From: Modestobacter marinus
GTDB lineage: Bacteria > Actinomycetota > Actinomycetes > Mycobacteriales > Geodermatophilaceae
NCBI RefSeq assembly: GCF_019799945.1
Contig: NZ_JABGCH010000010.1
Location: forward strand, 84,554-148,553
Direction: 5' to 3'
DNA length: 64,000 nt
The notes below the pieces were generated by a model. The model had not been told where the DNA came from. It worked only from the letters and a program-made list of their open reading frames with translations, and searched no databases. Each line of letters opens with the position of its first letter. Position 1 is the first letter of the stretch. The position numbers and the translations under genes were made by a program. Positions 49,475 through 63,860 of the stretch are shown in pieces.

Positions 49475-50323
49475 TCAGCGGAAGACGACGGTGCTGTGCC
49501 CGTTGAGGAGCACCCGCCGCTCGCTGTGCCAGCGCACCGCTCGGGAGAGCGCGAGCGCCTCGGCGTCCTGGCCGACCGTGGACAGCGCCCGCGGGTCGTA
49601 GGTGTGGTCGATCCGGATGACCTCCTGCTCGATGATCGGGCCCTCGTCGAGGTCGGGGGTCACGTAGTGGGCGGTCGCGCCCACCAGCTTCACCCCGCGG
49701 TCGAAGGCCTGGTGGTAGGGCTTGGCGCCCTTGAACCCCGGCAGGAAGGAGTGGTGGATGTTGATCGCGCGACCGTGCAGGGCGGCGCACGTCTCGTCGG
49801 ACAGGACCTGCATGTAGCGGGCCAGGACGACGAGGTCGGCCCGGTACTCGGCCACCAGCTGGAGCAGCCGCTCCTCGGCCTGCCGCTTGGTGGCCGGGGT
49901 CACCGGCACGTGGATGAACGGGAGGCCGGCCGCCTCCGCCATCGGGCGCAGGTCCTCGTGGTTGGACACCACGGCGACGAGCTCGGCCCCGAGGTTGCCG
50001 GCCCGCCACCGGAAGATCAGGTCGTTGAGGCAGTGCCCGAGCTTGGACACCATGACCACCACCCGCTGCGGCTGGCCCCCGGTGATCTGGTAGGTCATGC
50101 CGAACTCGTCGGCCACCGGCCGGAACGCCTCCGTGAAGCGCTCAGGGTCGGTGCCGTCGGCGCACACGAAGGCCGTGCGCAGGAACAAGTGGCCGCGGAG
50201 GGCGTCATCGAACTGCTGGTGCTCGACGATGTCGCAGCCGTGCTGGAAGAGGATCGAGCTGACCGCGTGGACGATGCCGGGGCGCTCGGAGCAGCTCAGC
50301 GTGAGGGTGAACGGGTGGGACAT
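49475..50323 (-). CDS. purU: Formyltetrahydrofolate deformylase
   Basis: A 282-residue PurU that hydrolyses 10-formyl-THF to formate and THF, recycling folate when C1 units are in surplus. The N-terminal ACT domain (FTLTLSCSERPGIVHAVSSI) is followed by the formyltransferase-fold domain. That domain carries NIHHSFLPGFKGAKPYHQA and GATAHYVTPDLDEGPIIEQ, with the catalytic Asn, His and Asp residues. ATG 50323 has GGAGGC upstream. It lies between sdaA and pabBC, 10 and 20 bases from each. PurU in this context fits dimethylglycine/sarcosine catabolic clusters such as those described in Arthrobacter. Confidence 0.95.
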   Translation of the reverse strand: MSHPFTLTLSCSERPGIVHAVSSILFQHGCDIVEHQQFDDALRGHLFLRTAFVCADGTDPERFTEAFRPVADEFGMTYQITGGQPQRVVVMVSKLGHCLNDLIFRWRAGNLGAELVAVVSNHEDLRPMAEAAGLPFIHVPVTPATKRQAEERLLQLVAEYRADLVVLARYMQVLSDETCAALHGRAINIHHSFLPGFKGAKPYHQAFDRGVKLVGATAHYVTPDLDEGPIIEQEVIRIDHTYDPRALSTVGQDAEALALSRAVRWHSERRVLLNGHSTVVFR

Positions 50324-50333
50324 GGGTGCCTCC

Positions 50334-51707
<1,374 letters not shown>

Positions 51708-51746
51708 GCGTGCCTCCCTCCTTGTAATCAGACGCAGATACACAGT

Positions 51747-51756
51747 TGGTATATCA
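51747..51756 (+). promoter_or_regulatory. Predicted GntR operator TGGTATATCA
   Basis: A 10-base near-palindrome lying between the sdaA operon and the GntR gene, 4 bases upstream of the GntR -10 box. The same 10 bases occur in the glyA/formaldehyde dehydrogenase region (63704-63713), implying joint control. Confidence 0.6.
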
Positions 51757-51760
51757 CATG

Positions 51761-51766
51761 TAGGAT
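51761..51766 (+). promoter_or_regulatory. -10 box TAGGAT for a leaderless gntR transcript
   Basis: TAGGAT followed by 6 bases and ATG 51773. With the operator just upstream, the regulator probably represses its own promoter. Confidence 0.5.
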
Positions 51767-51772
51767 GACGGT

Positions 51773-52498
51773 ATGTCGATCCCACTCGCGAGGCAAGGCC
51801 TCCTGGCCACCAACCTCTACGATCTGCTGGTGACCGTCGCACCGCTGGACCTGGACCCGTCGGCTGCCACGTCCCTGGCGGACAAGGCCTACGTGGCGAT
51901 CCGGGATCGGCTGATCATGCTCGACATCCGCCCCGGCGACCCGATCGACGACGACGAGCTCGCCAAGGCGCTGGGCGTCGGCCGGACACCCGTGCGCGAG
52001 GCGCTCAAGCGGCTGGAGGGCGACCGGCTGGTGGTGTCCTACCCCAGGCGGGGCACGTTCGCGACGGGCATGGACATCTCCGACCTGGCGCACATCTCCG
52101 AGATCCGCGCCCAGCTCGAGCCGCTGGCCGCCCGCCGGGCCGCCGAGCGCGCCGTCCGGGGCGGCCAGGCCGAGCTCGAGGAGCTCGCCGCGCACATCGA
52201 GCAGCTGGACGTCACCCAGGTCGACCGCACCGAGCTGATGCGCTGGGACCTCGCGGTGCACCGGTCCATCTACCGGGCCGCGGCCAATCCCCACCTCGAG
52301 GACGTCCTGATCCGCTACGACAACCTGGCGACCCGGATCTTCTGCCTGTTCCTCGACCGGCTGCCCACCGTGGACGAGCACGTGCGCGAGCACGTGGAGC
52401 TGCTCCGGGCGATCGCCGCCGGCGACGCCGACCGGGCCGACGAGCTCGCCCGTGAGCACGTCCTCGGCTTCGAGGAGACCATCCGAGCGGTGATCTGA
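51773..52498 (+). CDS. GntR/FCD family transcriptional regulator
   Basis: A 241-residue regulator of the FadR/VanR branch. The winged HTH spans [40 protein letters not shown] and [17 protein letters not shown]. The FCD ligand domain follows ([60 protein letters not shown]) with the Asp/His pattern that binds a metal and a small carboxylate. The ligand could be sarcosine, glycine or a related acid (inference). Divergent from sdaA-purU-pabBC. The shared operator upstream of it and of glyA makes it the probable regulator of the whole island. Leaderless ATG start. Confidence 0.92.
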   Translation: MSIPLARQGLLATNLYDLLVTVAPLDLDPSAATSLADKAYVAIRDRLIMLDIRPGDPIDDDELAKALGVGRTPVREALKRLEGDRLVVSYPRRGTFATGMDISDLAHISEIRAQLEPLAARRAAERAVRGGQAELEELAAHIEQLDVTQVDRTELMRWDLAVHRSIYRAAANPHLEDVLIRYDNLATRIFCLFLDRLPTVDEHVREHVELLRAIAAGDADRADELAREHVLGFEETIRAVI

Positions 52499-52517
52499 GG
52501 CGGGAGGTCCCGTCCGG

Positions 52518-53381
52518 TCACACCATGCCGACGGCGTCCAGCACGGCCAGGGCGTCCCGCGTGGCCGCCACGTCGTGCACGCGCAGCACGGCGGCACCTC
52601 GCTGGGCGGCGAGCACGGCTGCCGCCAGGGACCCGGGCAGCCGGTCCTCCACCGCTCGTCCGGTGAGCTGGCCGACCATGGACTTGCGCGACAGCCCGAC
52701 CAGGACCGGCACCCCCAGCGCCTGCAGGTCCCGCAGGCCGGCCAGCAGCGCCCGGTTGTGGGCCAGGGTCTTGCCGAAGCCGAACCCCGGGTCGACGACC
52801 AGGTGCTCGTCGAGGACGCCCGCCCGCCGGCAGGCCCGCAGCCTCTCGGCCAGGAAGTCGCGGACCTCGGCGACCACGTCGCCGTACCGGGGGGCGCGCT
52901 GCATGCTGCCCGGCGACCCCTGCATGTGCATCAGGCACACCGGCACGCCGAGCTCGGCCGCCGCGGCCAGGGCGCCCGGCCGGCGCAGCGCCCGGACGTC
53001 GTTGACCATCCCGGCCCCGGCTGCCACCGCCGCGCGCATCACCTCCGGCCGCGAGGTGTCGATCGACAGCGGCACCGACACCCGCCGGGCGAGGGCGGCC
53101 ACCACCGGCTCGACCCGCTCGAGCTCCTCGGCCACCGTGGTGGGCCGGGCGCCGGGCCGGGTGGACTCCCCACCCACGTCGATCAGGTCGGCCCCCTCCG
53201 CCGCCAGCCGCAGTCCGTGCTCGACCGCGCGGTCCACGCCCAGGAAGCGGCCGCCGTCGGAGAACGAGTCGGGGGTGACGTTCAGGATCCCGCAGACCAG
53301 CGGCCGCCCGGTGCGCAGGAGCCGGCCCACCGGGTGGACGGGAGCGGGCGGCGCCGCGAGGGCCGTGCTAGCGGGTGCCAC
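52518..53381 (-). CDS. folP: Dihydropteroate synthase
   Basis: A 287-residue DHPS that joins p-aminobenzoate to dihydropterin pyrophosphate. CGILNVTPDSFSDGG, GADLIDVGGESTRPGA, SIDTSRPEVM, GMVNDVRAL, VVDPGFGFGKT and VGLSRKSM are all intact, so it should be active. The gene overlaps folD by 14 bases and ends the glyA-sox-dimethylglycine oxidase operon, an unusual place for a biosynthetic enzyme. It may be a second copy, with another folP in a standard folate cluster elsewhere (cannot be checked here). GTG 53381 lacks a Shine-Dalgarno site, consistent with translational coupling. Confidence 0.93.
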   Translation of the reverse strand: MAPASTALAAPPAPVHPVGRLLRTGRPLVCGILNVTPDSFSDGGRFLGVDRAVEHGLRLAAEGADLIDVGGESTRPGARPTTVAEELERVEPVVAALARRVSVPLSIDTSRPEVMRAAVAAGAGMVNDVRALRRPGALAAAAELGVPVCLMHMQGSPGSMQRAPRYGDVVAEVRDFLAERLRACRRAGVLDEHLVVDPGFGFGKTLAHNRALLAGLRDLQALGVPVLVGLSRKSMVGQLTGRAVEDRLPGSLAAAVLAAQRGAAVLRVHDVAATRDALAVLDAVGMV

Positions 53382-54228
53382 GGCCGGTGCTGCGGGCCGC
53401 GGCCTGCACGGTGTGCTGCAGGAGCAGCGCGGTCGTCACCGGGCCGACCCCGCCCGGCACCGGGGTGAGGCCTGCCACCCGTCCGGTGACCGAGCCGGCG
53501 TCCACGTCCCCGACCAGACCGCCGTCGGCCGTCGGGTTGGTCCCGACGTCGACGACGACCACGTCCTCGGCGACGTGCTCGGCGGTGATGAGCTCCGGTC
53601 GTCCGACCGCGGCGACGAGCACGTCCGCGGTCCGGGTGACCTCGGCCAGGTCCTTGGTCCTCCGGTGGCAGACGGTCACGGTGGCGTCGCGCTGCAGCAG
53701 CAGGTGCGCCGTGGGCTTGCCGACGACGTTGGACCGCCCGACCACGACCGCGTGCGCCCCGGCCAGCGACACCCCGTGGTGGTCGAGGAGGACCAGCACG
53801 GCCTGGGCGGTCGCCGGCGCGAAGGCGGGCAGGCCCGCGGCCAGACGGCCGAGGCTCAGCGGGTTGGCGCCGTCGACGTCGTTGGCCGGGTCGATCGACG
53901 CGGCCAGGTCCTCGAAGACGGCGCCGGCCGGCAGCGGGGTCTGCAGGATGATCCCGTGCACCGCGGGGTCCTCGCTGAGCGCGTCCAGCGCGGCGCGGAT
54001 CCGCTCGGGTGTCGCCGCGGCCCCGAGGTCGACCACCGAGCAGGCGATGCCGGTCTTCTCCGCGGCCCGGGCGATGGAGCGGACGTACCAGGCGCTGGAC
54101 TCATCCGCCGTGGCGACCACGACGGCCAGCCCGGGGGGCGTGCCGGCGGCGGTGAGCTCCGCGGCTTGCGCCGCCACGTCCGCGCGGATGCCGGCGGCCA
54201 GGTCCTTCCCGCTCAACGTCGCGGTCAT
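53368..54228 (-). CDS. folD: Methylenetetrahydrofolate dehydrogenase (FolD family) lacking the cyclohydrolase lysine
   Basis: A 286-residue FolD-family protein. The normal substrate motif YVxxK reads Tyr48-Val-Arg-Ser-Ile52, so the lysine needed for cyclohydrolase chemistry is isoleucine. The Gln (LQTPLP) and Asp (NDVDGAN) of the folate site and the NADP-binding VVVGRSNVVGKPTAHLLL are kept. Work on the human enzyme shows that changing this lysine abolishes cyclohydrolase activity while dehydrogenase activity can remain. The adjacent gene encodes an FchA-type cyclohydrolase, which would supply the missing step. ATG 54228 overlaps the fchA stop. It is thus predicted to oxidise methylene-THF from dimethylglycine and sarcosine to methenyl-THF. 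Confidence 0.9.
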   Translation of the reverse strand: MTATLSGKDLAAGIRADVAAQAAELTAAGTPPGLAVVVATADESSAWYVRSIARAAEKTGIACSVVDLGAAATPERIRAALDALSEDPAVHGIILQTPLPAGAVFEDLAASIDPANDVDGANPLSLGRLAAGLPAFAPATAQAVLVLLDHHGVSLAGAHAVVVGRSNVVGKPTAHLLLQRDATVTVCHRRTKDLAEVTRTADVLVAAVGRPELITAEHVAEDVVVVDVGTNPTADGGLVGDVDAGSVTGRVAGLTPVPGGVGPVTTALLLQHTVQAAARSTGRGTR

Positions 54229-54845
54229 CGCACGAGTCCGACCCGGACGGCGGACGTGACCTTCTCCGCGCGCAGGACGAGGTCGTCCACGGAGTCCACG
54301 ACCGCAGCGAGCGGTCCCCACGTCGTCGGGTCCTTGCCGGCGGCGAGGTTGATCTCGACGTTGACCCGCGCCGTCGTGGCCGCTGCCCGGGCCGCCTCGG
54401 CGGCGGCCGCGACGTCGCTGACCACGTTGCGGTTGCCGATCGGCAGGAGCTGCTCGGCCAACCGGAGCACCTGCTCCGCGACGGCGATGACGACCGCCGG
54501 TACGTGCGCCGCAGCGACCAGTGCCCTCCTGATGGCCTCGGACCGCGCCGCGGCCTGGTCCGGGGTCCCCTTGGGGAGCCCGTAGGCCTTCGTCACCGTG
54601 GTGAAGGCCGCGGCGTCCTCCTCGGCCAGACCCAGCGCGTTCTGGCGCAGCTGGTCGGCGGTGGCCGTGATGGTGGCGATCTCCTCGGCGTGCTCGGCGT
54701 ACTTCGCCGAGTCGCTGTAGCGGGCGACCATCGCCACCAGGGCGGCGCCCTGCGCCGCGTGCAGCGCGGCGGTGGCGCCCCCTCCCGGGGCGGGCACCCT
54801 GGCGGCGAGCTGCTCCAGGAACGTCTCGATGGTGTCGGTGCGCAT
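54225..54845 (-). CDS. fchA: Methenyltetrahydrofolate cyclohydrolase, cyclodeaminase/FchA family
   Basis: A 206-residue all-helical protein of the formiminotransferase-cyclodeaminase / FchA family. The signature VPAPGGGATAALHAAQGAALV and the later LPIGNRNVVSDVAAAAEAAR are clear. In serine-cycle methylotrophs and acetogens FchA hydrolyses methenyl-THF to 10-formyl-THF. The neighbour FolD lacks its own cyclohydrolase lysine, so this gene probably provides that activity. ATG 54845 lies 10 bases after the dimethylglycine oxidase stop, and its stop overlaps folD. Histidine-degradation cyclodeaminase is the alternative, but no hut genes are present. Confidence 0.88.
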   Translation of the reverse strand: MRTDTIETFLEQLAARVPAPGGGATAALHAAQGAALVAMVARYSDSAKYAEHAEEIATITATADQLRQNALGLAEEDAAAFTTVTKAYGLPKGTPDQAAARSEAIRRALVAAAHVPAVVIAVAEQVLRLAEQLLPIGNRNVVSDVAAAAEAARAAATTARVNVEINLAAGKDPTTWGPLAAVVDSVDDLVLRAEKVTSAVRVGLVR

Positions 54846-54855
54846 GGGTCCTCTC

Positions 54856-57947
<3,092 letters not shown>

Positions 57948-57955
<8 letters not shown>

Positions 57956-60818
57956 CGCGACGGGCTCCTTCGGGATCGACCAGCACCGAGCCGGTGACCT
58001 CGACCGGGACCAGGGTGCCGTTGACGGGGACGTGGACGGTGTCGCCGATGCGCTCCCGGCCGCCCTTGACCAGGGCGAGGGCGAAGGGACGCGCGAGCTC
58101 GGCGCTGCGGTAGCTGGAGGTGACGTGGCCGAGCATCGGGACCGGCGGGGGTGGCAGCTCGCCGTCGGCGAGGAACTCCACGATCTGCGAGCCCTCCGGC
58201 AGCACGGTCTGCCGGTCCACGGGCAGCAGTCCGACCAGCTGCTTGCGCCGCGGGTCCTGGTTGGCCTGACGGGCGAAGGAGCGCTTGCCGACGAAGTCGG
58301 GCTTCTTCTTCGAGACCGCCCACGCCATGCCCAGGTCGTGCGGGGTGACGGTGCCGTCGGTGTCCTGCCCGATGATCGGGTAGCCCTTCTCGGCCCGGAG
58401 CACGTGCATCGTCTCCGTGCCGTACGGCGTGATGCCGTACGGCCGGCCGGCCTCGAGCAGCCGCTGCCAGACAGCGACGGCGTACCAGGGGCTCACGTAG
58501 ACCTCGAAGGCCAGCTCCCCCGAGAAGCTGATCCGGGCCAGCCGGACCGGCACGCCCTCGAGGCTGGTGTCCCGCCAGGTCATGAAGGGGAACGCCTCGT
58601 TGGAGACGTTCACGTCCGGGAACAGGGCGCCGACGACGTCGCGGGAGCGGGGGCCGACGACGGGGAAGGTGACCCACTGCTCGGTGACCGAGGTGCAGTG
58701 GACCCGCAGGTCCGGCCACTCGGTCTGGACCCACTCCTCCATCCAGTCCAGGATCTTCGCCGCCCCGCCGGTGGTGGTCAGGACGAGGAAGCGGTCCTCG
58801 GCCAGGCGCAGCACCGTGCCGTCGTCGATGACCATGCCGTCCACGCCGCACATGACGCCGTAGCGGACGGAGCCGACCTTGAGGCTGCTGATCAGGTTCG
58901 TGTAGAGCCGGTCCAGGAGGACGGCGGCGTCCGGGCCCTGCACGTCGATCTTGCCGAGGGTGGAGCCGTCGAGGATCCCGACGCCGGTCCGGGCCGCGGC
59001 GCACTCCCGGAGGACGGCGGCCTCCATGTCCTCGCCGGGCTCCGGGTAGTACCGAGGACGCTTCCACTGGCCGACGTCCTCGAAGACCGCCCCGGCCGCC
59101 ACGTGCCACTGGTGCAGGGCGGTGACCCGCTCCGGGTCGAAGAGGGAGCCGCGGTCGCGGCCGGCCAGCGCGGCGAAGGCCACCGGTGTGTAGGGCGGCC
59201 GGAAGGTGGTGGTGCCGGTGTCCCGCACCGGGACCCCGAGCAGCTCGGCGGTGATGCCCGAGGTGAGGACGCCGGAGGTCTTGCCCTGGTCGTGCGCGGT
59301 CCCGATCGTCGTGTAGCGCTTGACGTGCTCGATCGAGCGGAGGCCGGCACCGACCGCGCGGGCGATGTCCGCGACCGTGGCGTCGCGCTGCAGGTCGACG
59401 AACTGGGTGGCGCCCTCAGCACCGGAGGTGTCCGGCACCCGCCACAGCACCAGCGGCGCAGTCGGGGCGACGGGCTCCGGGGCGGAGGGCAGCCGGTCGT
59501 CCGCGGCCGGGTCGATCGCCAGGGCGGACAGGGTCTCGCGAGCCACCCGCTGCCCGTCGGCCAGGCACCCGGCCAGGTCGAGCACGCCGGCGGCCGAGCC
59601 GGCGACGGACAGGCCGTCGACCTCCTCCCCCGGGACGAACGCGCCGAGGCCCTCGTCGTAGCGGAGCCGGCCGCGGGCCTGGCTGAACAGGTGCACGGCG
59701 GGGTTCCAGCCCCCGCTGACCAGGAGCACGTCGCAGGCGACCGCGCTGCTGGTGCCGACCTGTCCGTCCGAGAACGGGGCGACGAGGGCGTGCGTGACCC
59801 GCTCGACACCTTGCGTGCCCGTCACGACGGCTCCGGGGAGGACCCGGATCCCGGCGCGCTCGCACTCCTCGCGCCGGTGCGGCGGCGCCTCGGGGCGGGC
59901 CTCGACCACCGCCTGCACCCGCACGCCCGCGCGGTGCAGGTCGAGGGCGGCGTCGTAGGCGCTGTCGTTGGTGGTGAACACGACGGCCTCGCGGCCGGGC
60001 AGCACGCCGTAGCGGTGCAGGAACGTCCGCGCGGCGCCGGCGAGCATGGTGCCGGGGCGGTCGTTGTCGGCGAACACGACCGGCCGCTCGTGCGCCCCGG
60101 TCGCGGTGACGATCGACCGGGCCCGGAGGCGCCACACCCGCTGGCGCGAGACCTCCTTGGGTGCGGCGGCGCCGAGGTGGTCGGTGCGCCGCTCCAGCGC
60201 GAGGGCGAAGCCGTCGTCGTAGACGCCGAAGGCGGTGGTGCGCTGCAGGTGCAGCACCTCCGGGTGGCGGGCCAGCTCCGCGACCGCGTTCGACACCCAC
60301 TCCAGCGCCGGGACGCCGTCGATCCGGTCGGTGCCCGACAGCAGGGAGCCGCCGGCCTCGGACTGCTCGTCCACCAGGGCGACGCGAGCCCCGGCCCGCG
60401 CGGCGGTGAGTGCGGCGGTCAGCCCCGCGGGACCGGCCCCCACGACGAGCACGTCGACGTGGTGGTGGACGGCGTCGTACCGGGCGGAGTCGGGCACGTC
60501 GGCCAGGCGGCCCTGCCCCGGCAGGCCGTGGGCGACCAGCCCGTCGAAGAGCTCGACGGTGCTGGCCAGCAGCATCGGCTCGGGGAAGGGCTCCTCGACC
60601 TGGACCAGGCCGCCCGGGTCCTCGGCCCAGGCCGCCGCGATCCCGCGGGGCCGCCCCAGCTTGATGCTCGTGGCGACCTGGTGCCGCCCCGCGGCGAGCA
60701 GGGCGGAGGCCAGGGTGTCGCCGGGGTGCCCGGTGAAGCCGAGTCCGTCGAAGGTGAACTGCAGCGTGGTGGCACGGTCGATGCGGCCGCCCGCGGGGGT
60801 GCGGAAGGGAGTGCTCAT
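57948..60818 (-). CDS. soxA: Sarcosine oxidase alpha subunit
   Basis: A 956-residue SoxA. The N-terminal ferredoxin-like part (LQFTFDGLGFTGHPGDTLA) precedes an NAD-binding domain (VDVLVVGAGPAGLTAALTAA) and a C-terminal GcvT-like THF domain that captures the formaldehyde equivalent (VGILDGSTLGKIDVQGPDAA, ISFSGELAFEVYVS, RAEKGYPIIGQDTDG). Length and order match the heterotetrameric enzymes of Corynebacterium and Arthrobacter. ATG 60818 overlaps the soxD stop (ATGA). It oxidises sarcosine to glycine plus methylene-THF together with SoxB, D and G. Confidence 0.95.
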
Positions 60819-61093
60819 GGGGTCACCGGCTTCGGGTGGTCGAGGCGGTACACGCTCTCGAAGCGGTAGGTGGTGGTGTCGCGGACGGCGTTGAACCAGC
60901 GGCGGCAGCCGGCGTTGTGGTTCCAGCGCTCGGCGAAGCGGCCCTTGGTGTTGTCGCGGAAGAAGACGTAGTGCGCCCACTCCTCGTCGGAGAGCGCGGC
61001 CGGGTCGTCCGGGTAGGGGACGTGTGCCTGACCGCCGTAGTGGAACTCGGCCTCCTCGCGGGGGCCGCACCACGGGCATGGGATGAGTTGCAC
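60815..61093 (-). CDS. soxD: Sarcosine oxidase delta subunit
   Basis: A 92-residue zinc-binding subunit. CPWCGPREEAEFHYGGQAHV includes the first two Cys ligands, and NAGCRRWFNAVRDTTT contains the third and the conserved arginine-rich block. It stabilises the SoxA-SoxB assembly. GTG 61093 has GGGAG upstream and lies 14 bases after soxB. Its length is typical (about 90-100 residues). Confidence 0.93.
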   Translation of the reverse strand: MQLIPCPWCGPREEAEFHYGGQAHVPYPDDPAALSDEEWAHYVFFRDNTKGRFAERWNHNAGCRRWFNAVRDTTTYRFESVYRLDHPKPVTP

Positions 61094-61107
61094 GGGAACT
61101 CCCTTGG

Positions 61108-62340
61108 TCAGTGGGCCACGGCGGCGGCGCCGTGCTCGTCGACGAGCGCCCCGGTGACGAAGCGGTCGAGGGTGAACGGCGCCACGAGCGGGTGGGGCTC
61201 GTCGTTCGCGACGGTGTGCGCCAGGGCCCAGCCGATCCCGGGGGTGGCCTTGAACCCTCCGGTGCCCCAGCCGCAGTTGAGGTAGACGTTCTCGTAGGGG
61301 GTCCGTCCGACGATCGGTGAGGCGTCGGGGCTGACGTCGACGATGCCGCCCCAGGTGCGCAGCAGGTGCGCCCGCGCGAACACCGGGAAGAGCTCGACGG
61401 CGGCGGCCATCTGGCGCTCGATGATGTGGAAGGCGCCTCGCTGGCCGTAGCCGTTGTACGAGTCGACACCCGCCCCCATGACGAGCTCTCCCTTGTGCGC
61501 CTGGGAGACGTACACGTGCACCGCGTTGGACATGACCACCGTGGGGTGCACCGGCTCGAGCAGCTCGGAGACCAGCGCCTGCAGCGGGTGGCTCTGCACC
61601 GGCACGCGGATGCCGAGCATGTCGGTGAGCACCGAGGTGTGCCCGGCAGCGCAGAGCGCGACCCGGCCGGCGGCGATGTCGCCGCGGGTCGTCCGGACCC
61701 CGGTGACCCGGTCGCCCTCGGTGGTGAACCCGGTGACCTCGCAGTCCTGGATGAGGTCGATGCCGGCCTCGGAGGCCCGGCGGGCGAAGCCCCAGGCCAC
61801 GTAGTCGTGCTTCGCGATGCCGGCACGGGGCTGGTACGTGGCGCCGAGCACCGGATAGCGGATGTCGGTCGACGTGTTGACGACCGGGCAGATCTTGCGG
61901 ACCTCGTCCGGCTCCAACCACTCCGCGTCGACGCCGTTGAGCTTGTTGGCCTCGACCCGGCGCACGCTGTCACGGACGTCCTGCAGCGTGTGGGCGAGGT
62001 TGAGCACGCCGCGCTGGCTGAACAGGATGGGGTAGCCGAGGTCCTCCTCGAGCCCCTCCCACAGCTTCAGTGCGTGCTCGTAGATGCCCGAGCTCTCGTC
62101 CCACAGGTAGTTGGACCGGATGATCGTGGTGTTGCGGGCCATGTTGCCGCCGGCCAGCCAGCCCTTCTCCAGGACGGCGACGTTCGTGATGCCGTGGTTC
62201 TTGGCCAGGTAGTGCGCGGTGGCCAGGCCGTGCCCGCCGCCGCCGACGATGACCACGTCGTAGGAGCGCTTCGGCTCCGGGTTCCGCCACAGGGCGTCCG
62301 GGTGCTCCGGCAGGTCCGCGCCGGGGGTGCGGGGGCTCAT
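61108..62340 (-). CDS. soxB: Sarcosine oxidase beta subunit
   Basis: A 410-residue flavin subunit where sarcosine is oxidised. The FAD-binding start [20 protein letters not shown] and the C-terminal [16 protein letters not shown] are clear. [16 protein letters not shown] carries the conserved His (His178 here) that in this enzyme class bears the covalent FMN. ATG 62340 overlaps the glyA stop (ATGA), so soxB is coupled to glyA. The gene order glyA-soxB-soxD-soxA-soxG matches published sarcosine operons of Corynebacterium and Arthrobacter. Confidence 0.95.
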   Translation of the reverse strand: MSPRTPGADLPEHPDALWRNPEPKRSYDVVIVGGGGHGLATAHYLAKNHGITNVAVLEKGWLAGGNMARNTTIIRSNYLWDESSGIYEHALKLWEGLEEDLGYPILFSQRGVLNLAHTLQDVRDSVRRVEANKLNGVDAEWLEPDEVRKICPVVNTSTDIRYPVLGATYQPRAGIAKHDYVAWGFARRASEAGIDLIQDCEVTGFTTEGDRVTGVRTTRGDIAAGRVALCAAGHTSVLTDMLGIRVPVQSHPLQALVSELLEPVHPTVVMSNAVHVYVSQAHKGELVMGAGVDSYNGYGQRGAFHIIERQMAAAVELFPVFARAHLLRTWGGIVDVSPDASPIVGRTPYENVYLNCGWGTGGFKATPGIGWALAHTVANDEPHPLVAPFTLDRFVTGALVDEHGAAAVAH

Positions 62341-63665
62341 CGGACGACCTCCGTCAGGTCGGGGTAGAGGGGGTGGCGGTCGGCCAGCCGGGTGACCCGG
62401 CTGCGCAACTCGGTGAGCTGCTCCTCGCCCGCCGAGGGCCGCAGCGCGGCGGCGATGACGTCGGAGACCTCGGCGAAGTCCTCGAGGCCGAATCCGCGCG
62501 CCGCCAAGGCCGGGGTTCCGATGCGGACACCGGAGCTGACCATCGGCGGGCGGGGGTCGAAGGGCACCGCGTTGCGGTTGACGGTGATGCCGATCGCGTG
62601 CAGGCGGTCCTCGGCCTGCCGGCCGTCCAGCTCCGACTCGCGCAGATCCACCAGGACGAGGTGGACGTCGGTGCCGCCGCTGACCACGTTGATGCCGGCC
62701 TCCCGGGAGTCCGGGGCGAGCAACCGGTCGGCGAGGAGCCGGGCGCCGGCGAGCGTGCGCTCCTGACGCTCCCGGAAGGCCGGCTCCCCGGCCAGCTTGA
62801 AGGCGACGGCCTTGGCGGCGATCACGTGCTCCAGCGGACCGCCCTGCTGACCGGGGAAGACCGAGGAGTTGAACTTCTTCGCCAGGTCCCCCGTGGCGAG
62901 GATGACGCCGCCACGCGGACCGCCGAGGGTCTTGTGCGTGGTCGAGGTGACCACGTGCGCGTGCGGGACGGGCGACGGGTGCAGCCCGGCGGCCACCAGC
63001 CCCGCGAAGTGGGCCATGTCGACCATCAGGTAGGCGCCGACCTCGTCCGCGATCCGCCGGAACTCGGCGAAGTCGAGCTGCCTCGGATAGGCCGACCATC
63101 CCGCGATGATGAGCCTGGGCCGCCGCTCGTGGGCCAGCCGCTCGACCTCGGCCATGTCCACGAGATGGTCGTCGGGCCGCACGTGGTAGGCCGCGACGTC
63201 GTAGAGCTTGCCGGAGAAGTTCAGCTTCATCCCGTGGGTCAGGTGGCCCCCGTGGGCCAGGTCCAGCCCCAGGATCGTGTCGCCGGGCTGCAGCAGGGCG
63301 GACATCGCCGCGGCGTTGGCCTGGGCTCCCGAGTGCGGCTGGACGTTGGCGTACTCCGCGCAGAAGAGCGCCTTCAGCCGGTCGATGGCCAGCTGCTCGA
63401 TCACGTCGACGTGCTCGCAGCCCCCGTAGTACCGCCGGCCGGGGTAGCCCTCGGCGTACTTGTTGGTCAGGACCGAGCCCTGGGCCTGCATCACCGCAAC
63501 CGGGGCGAAGTTCTCGCTGGCGATCATCTCCAGCGTGGTCTGCTGACGGACCAGCTCGGCGGAGATCGCCTCGGAGACCTCCGGGTCGGTGTCCGCCAGG
63601 GATCGGTCGAGGACGCGGTTCAGACCGGCCGAGACCTGTCGAACCTCTTCAACCTGGACGACCAT
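62337..63665 (-). CDS. glyA: Serine hydroxymethyltransferase
   Basis: A 442-residue SHMT that condenses glycine with methylene-THF to serine. [40 protein letters not shown] and [15 protein letters not shown] (PLP lysine) are diagnostic. As part of a sox operon it is probably a catabolic copy, besides a housekeeping one elsewhere. ATG 63665 is preferred because AGAAGGAG lies 8 bases upstream, whereas ATG 63686 (seven more residues) has no ribosome-binding site. First gene of the operon, downstream of the GntR operator at 63701-63716. Confidence 0.95.
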   Translation of the reverse strand: MVVQVEEVRQVSAGLNRVLDRSLADTDPEVSEAISAELVRQQTTLEMIASENFAPVAVMQAQGSVLTNKYAEGYPGRRYYGGCEHVDVIEQLAIDRLKALFCAEYANVQPHSGAQANAAAMSALLQPGDTILGLDLAHGGHLTHGMKLNFSGKLYDVAAYHVRPDDHLVDMAEVERLAHERRPRLIIAGWSAYPRQLDFAEFRRIADEVGAYLMVDMAHFAGLVAAGLHPSPVPHAHVVTSTTHKTLGGPRGGVILATGDLAKKFNSSVFPGQQGGPLEHVIAAKAVAFKLAGEPAFRERQERTLAGARLLADRLLAPDSREAGINVVSGGTDVHLVLVDLRESELDGRQAEDRLHAIGITVNRNAVPFDPRPPMVSSGVRIGTPALAARGFGLEDFAEVSDVIAAALRPSAGEEQLTELRSRVTRLADRHPLYPDLTEVVR

Positions 63666-63700
63666 GCCGGGCGCTCCTTCTGTCATGAAATAAAGCCGAG

Positions 63701-63716
63701 GACTGGTATATCAGTC
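63701..63716 (-). promoter_or_regulatory. Predicted GntR operator upstream of glyA
   Basis: GACTGGTATATCAGTC has perfect 5-base inverted arms (GACTG and CAGTC) and contains the same TGGTATATCA as the sdaA/gntR region. It lies 36 bases upstream of the glyA ATG 63665 and could also affect the divergent formaldehyde dehydrogenase gene. Confidence 0.6.
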
Positions 63717-63860
63717 GTGCACCACCGTAGAGTGGGTGTCGGCCGGGGTCAAGGGGCGCCGTGAAAGGACCTCCTCCCCTCCACCGCTCGCACGTACGCG
63801 GCAGCCCTGCACGGAGGCCGCTGCGTCCGGTCCACACATCCCGAGAGGAGATCCACCGTC

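Noticed and set aside
49454-50009. Longer N-terminus for the PabB-PabC fusion
   Set aside because: The extension lies antisense and out of frame inside purU. ATG 49454 lies just after the purU stop and matches the family start.
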